From JAWXTS01 sp044433305 (GTDB lineage: Bacteria > Bacteroidota > Bacteroidia > Bacteroidales > Rikenellaceae), in assembly GCA_044433305.1 (NCBI GenBank), contig JAWXTS010000051.1, forward strand, positions 1 through 12,555: DNA of 12,555 nucleotides, read 5' to 3'. Positions within the stretch are counted from its first letter, which is position 1; the number at the start of each line of letters is the position of its first letter. Shown here piece by piece: positions 10,695 to 12,555 of this stretch. The position numbers were made by a program, and so were the translations under genes. The notes under the pieces are model-generated. The model searched no databases. It was not told the DNA's origin and saw only the letters and a list, made by a program, of their open reading frames with translations.

Positions 10695-12555
10695 TTAGTT
10701 GCCCATGTCGCATAGAAATTTGATGCGCACTAGGCGTATCTCCTCCTCGGTGTAGCTTGGGCCTAGCTCGTCTTGGGCAAGGTCTAGGGAGTCGCTCTCG
10801 CTGTCCTCCTTGAAGTATAGATATATGTCTTCGGCCTTTTCTTCGTCCAGAGCCTGATTGATGTAATAGTCTATGTTGAGGTTGGTGCCAGAGTATACTA
10901 TCGACTCAATCTCGCTTAGTAGCTCCTCCATCTCAAGATTCTTGGCATCTGCAATGTCGCCCAAATCCATCTGGCGGTCTATACATTGGATGATGTAAAC
11001 CTTGTTGCCGCTTTTGTTCACAAGGCTTTTTACTATCATGTCCTGAGGGCGTTCGATGTCTTTCTCCTCGACATAAGCCTTTATGACCTTTATAAACTCG
11101 CTACCATAGCGTTGAGCCTTACCTATGCCCACACCTGTGATGTTCTGCATCTCCTCGATGGTTATAGGATATTGTATGGCCATATCTTCGAGCGATGGCT
11201 CTTGGAATATCACGTATGGGGGCAGGTCGTTTTGTCGAGCCACCTTCTTACATACATCCTTGAGTATGGCGAATAGCTCCTCGTCGGCCGCGCCGCCTTT
11301 GCCTGTTGGTGCTGCCACGTTGTGGTCTCCGTTCTCGTCCTGATACTCGTGGTCTACCGTTAGGCGCACGCTGAAAGGTTGCGTGATATATTCTAGGCCC
11401 TTGCTATTTATTGATAGCAGGCCATAGTTCTCTATGTTCTTGTCTGCCAAGCCAAGTATCAAGGCTTGACGTATGACCATTCCCCAATACTTGTTGTCGT
11501 GCTTGTTGCCCGCACCAAAGAACTCGTTTTTGTTGTGGTTGTATGATTTTATTAGGGCCGTTAGCTTGCCGCTTAGTAGGTTTGCTAGGTAGTCGGCTTT
11601 GAACTTGTCACCTATGCTGCTCAGTGCTTGTAGCATAAGAGAGATGTCGTCGCATCCCTCGAAGTGGGTCTTAGGATTCAGGCAGTTGTCGCAGCATCCG
11701 CAGTTCTCCTCGGTGTACGTTTCTCCGAAGTAGTGGAGTAGGGTTTTGCGGCGGCATATCGAGCTTTCGGCATAAGACACTGTTTCGAGTAGCAGCAGCT
11801 TGCCTATCTCCTGCTCGGCGATAGGTTTTCCTTGCATAAATTTCTCAAGCTTCTGTATGTCCTTGTAGCTATAAAATGTTATGCAGTGACCCTCGTTACC
11901 GTCACGTCCTGCACGTCCTGTCTCTTGGTAGTACCCCTCAAGGCTCTTAGGTATGTCGTAGTGGATAACATATCTCACGTCGGGCTTGTCTATACCCATA
12001 CCAAAGGCTATGGTGGCAACGATTACGTCCACATCCTCGTTGAGGAAGCGGTCTTGGTTGCCTGCACGTGTTGCAGCGTCCATACCTGCGTGGTAAGGGG
12101 CGGCCTTGATGTTGTTGGCTACGAGCAGCTCTGCCAGCTCCTCAACTTTCTTGCGGCTCAGGCAGTAGATGATGCCTGATTTGCCAGGGTTGTTTTTTAT
12201 GTGGCGTATAATTTCTTTCGAAGCACCATTCTTAGAGCGAATCTCATAATATAGGTTTGGTCGGTTGAATGACGACTTGAAAACCTGAGAGTCCATCATG
12301 CCAAGGTTCTTTTGTATGTCCATCTGAACCTTTGGCGTGGCGGTTGCTGTAAGAGCTATAAGTGGTGCGTTGCCAATCTCATTTATTATAGGGCGTATTC
12401 TTCTGTACTCTGGGCGGAAGTCGTGACCCCACTCCGAGATACAGTGAGCCTCGTCTATGGCGAAGAACGAGATTTTTATCTTTCTAAGGAAGGATATATT
12501 GTCGTCCTTGGTCAGTGACTCGGGTGCGAAGTATAGCATCTTGGTTTTACCTGCG
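10695..12555 (-). CDS. recQ: ATP-dependent DNA helicase RecQ, 5'-truncated by window edge
   Basis: RecQ is a 3'-5' DNA helicase in recombinational repair. The frame runs open through the right edge; the five visible residues before Met(12539) read AGKTK, so this Met is internal and the Walker A region lies outside the window. Numbering from that Met: DEAH at 29-32 with the aromatic-rich loop ISEWGHDFRP, motif III ALTATATPK (62-70), motif IV GIIYCLSRKK (122-131), motifs V and VI VIVATIAFGMGIDKPD and YYQETGRAGRDG (172-214). The zinc-binding cysteines are Cys262, Cys280, Cys283 and Cys286, followed by a winged-helix region and an HRDC domain at about 418-492 (PPYVIFQEPSLEDMA). A C-terminal extension of some 120 residues, ending EEIRLVRIKFLCDMGN, matches Bacteroides RecQ from memory. 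The 3' flank is the tandem repeat. Confidence 0.97.
   Translation of the reverse strand, partial: AGKTKMLYFAPESLTKDDNISFLRKIKISFFAIDEAHCISEWGHDFRPEYRRIRPIINEIGNAPLIALTATATPKVQMDIQKNLGMMDSQVFKSSFNRPNLYYEIRSKNGASKEIIRHIKNNPGKSGIIYCLSRKKVEELAELLVANNIKAAPYHAGMDAATRAGNQDRFLNEDVDVIVATIAFGMGIDKPDVRYVIHYDIPKSLEGYYQETGRAGRDGNEGHCITFYSYKDIQKLEKFMQGKPIAEQEIGKLLLLETVSYAESSICRRKTLLHYFGETYTEENCGCCDNCLNPKTHFEGCDDISLMLQALSSIGDKFKADYLANLLSGKLTALIKSYNHNKNEFFGAGNKHDNKYWGMVIRQALILGLADKNIENYGLLSINSKGLEYITQPFSVRLTVDHEYQDENGDHNVAAPTGKGGAADEELFAILKDVCKKVARQNDLPPYVIFQEPSLEDMAIQYPITIEEMQNITGVGIGKAQRYGSEFIKVIKAYVEEKDIERPQDMIVKSLVNKSGNKVYIIQCIDRQMDLGDIADAKNLEMEELLSEIESIVYSGTNLNIDYYINQALDEEKAEDIYLYFKEDSESDSLDLAQDELGPSYTEEEIRLVRIKFLCDMGN

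Noticed and set aside
11832..12179. Plus-strand frame of 115 codons opposite recQ
   Set aside because: It is a shadow of the recQ helicase domain on the other strand, with no family resemblance and no promoter or start signal.

Overview
This window looks like ordinary chromosomal sequence from a member of the Bacteroidales; the family is uncertain. The protein set has a clear Bacteroidetes flavour: ArgD with the ADSVQ variant, an ArgB of the group that in Bacteroides acts on succinylated intermediates, a RecQ with a long C-terminal extension, and an AsnRS that aligns closely to Bacteroides AsnRS from memory. Six promoter -7 elements of the Bacteroidetes type TAnnTTTG sit at sensible distances from start codons, and start sites have A-rich leaders rather than strong Shine-Dalgarno sequences. 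No mobile element, phage, tRNA, rRNA or CRISPR array is visible.

Layout, left to right. (1) 1-1805, plus strand: the 3' part of argD, an intrinsic terminator, a short spacer full of TTATTAACA/TTGTTAACA repeats, then argB. These are arginine biosynthesis genes. (2) 1977-2456, plus strand: mgsA, methylglyoxal synthase, with its own promoter. (3) 2458-6076, minus strand: asnS, then rpoN, then a small PAP2-like membrane protein only 3 nt behind rpoN. The last gene converges on mgsA with a single base between the stop codons, and the likely mgsA terminator lies inside it. (4) 6206-8656, plus strand: a tight three-gene unit holding a secreted PafA-like phosphatase-superfamily protein with a largely lost metal site, sufE, and a DUF59/SufT-like Fe-S assembly factor. 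It ends in a 19-bp perfect bidirectional hairpin shared with the convergent YhcH-family gene (8716-9165, minus). (5) 9398-10378, plus strand: an ATP-type pfkA, divergent from the YhcH gene, ending in a strong hairpin. (6) 10437-10694: a gene-free stretch with an 88-bp-period tandem repeat that abuts the recQ stop codon. (7) 10695-12555, minus strand: recQ, cut at its 5' end by the window edge.

Most genes are core metabolism or information processing. The points worth a second look are the apparent pseudo-phosphatase heading an Fe-S assembly operon, the 9-mer cluster between argD and argB, the duplicated element after recQ, and several inverted repeats placed over or just upstream of promoters. 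I did not find a convincing novel multi-gene system.
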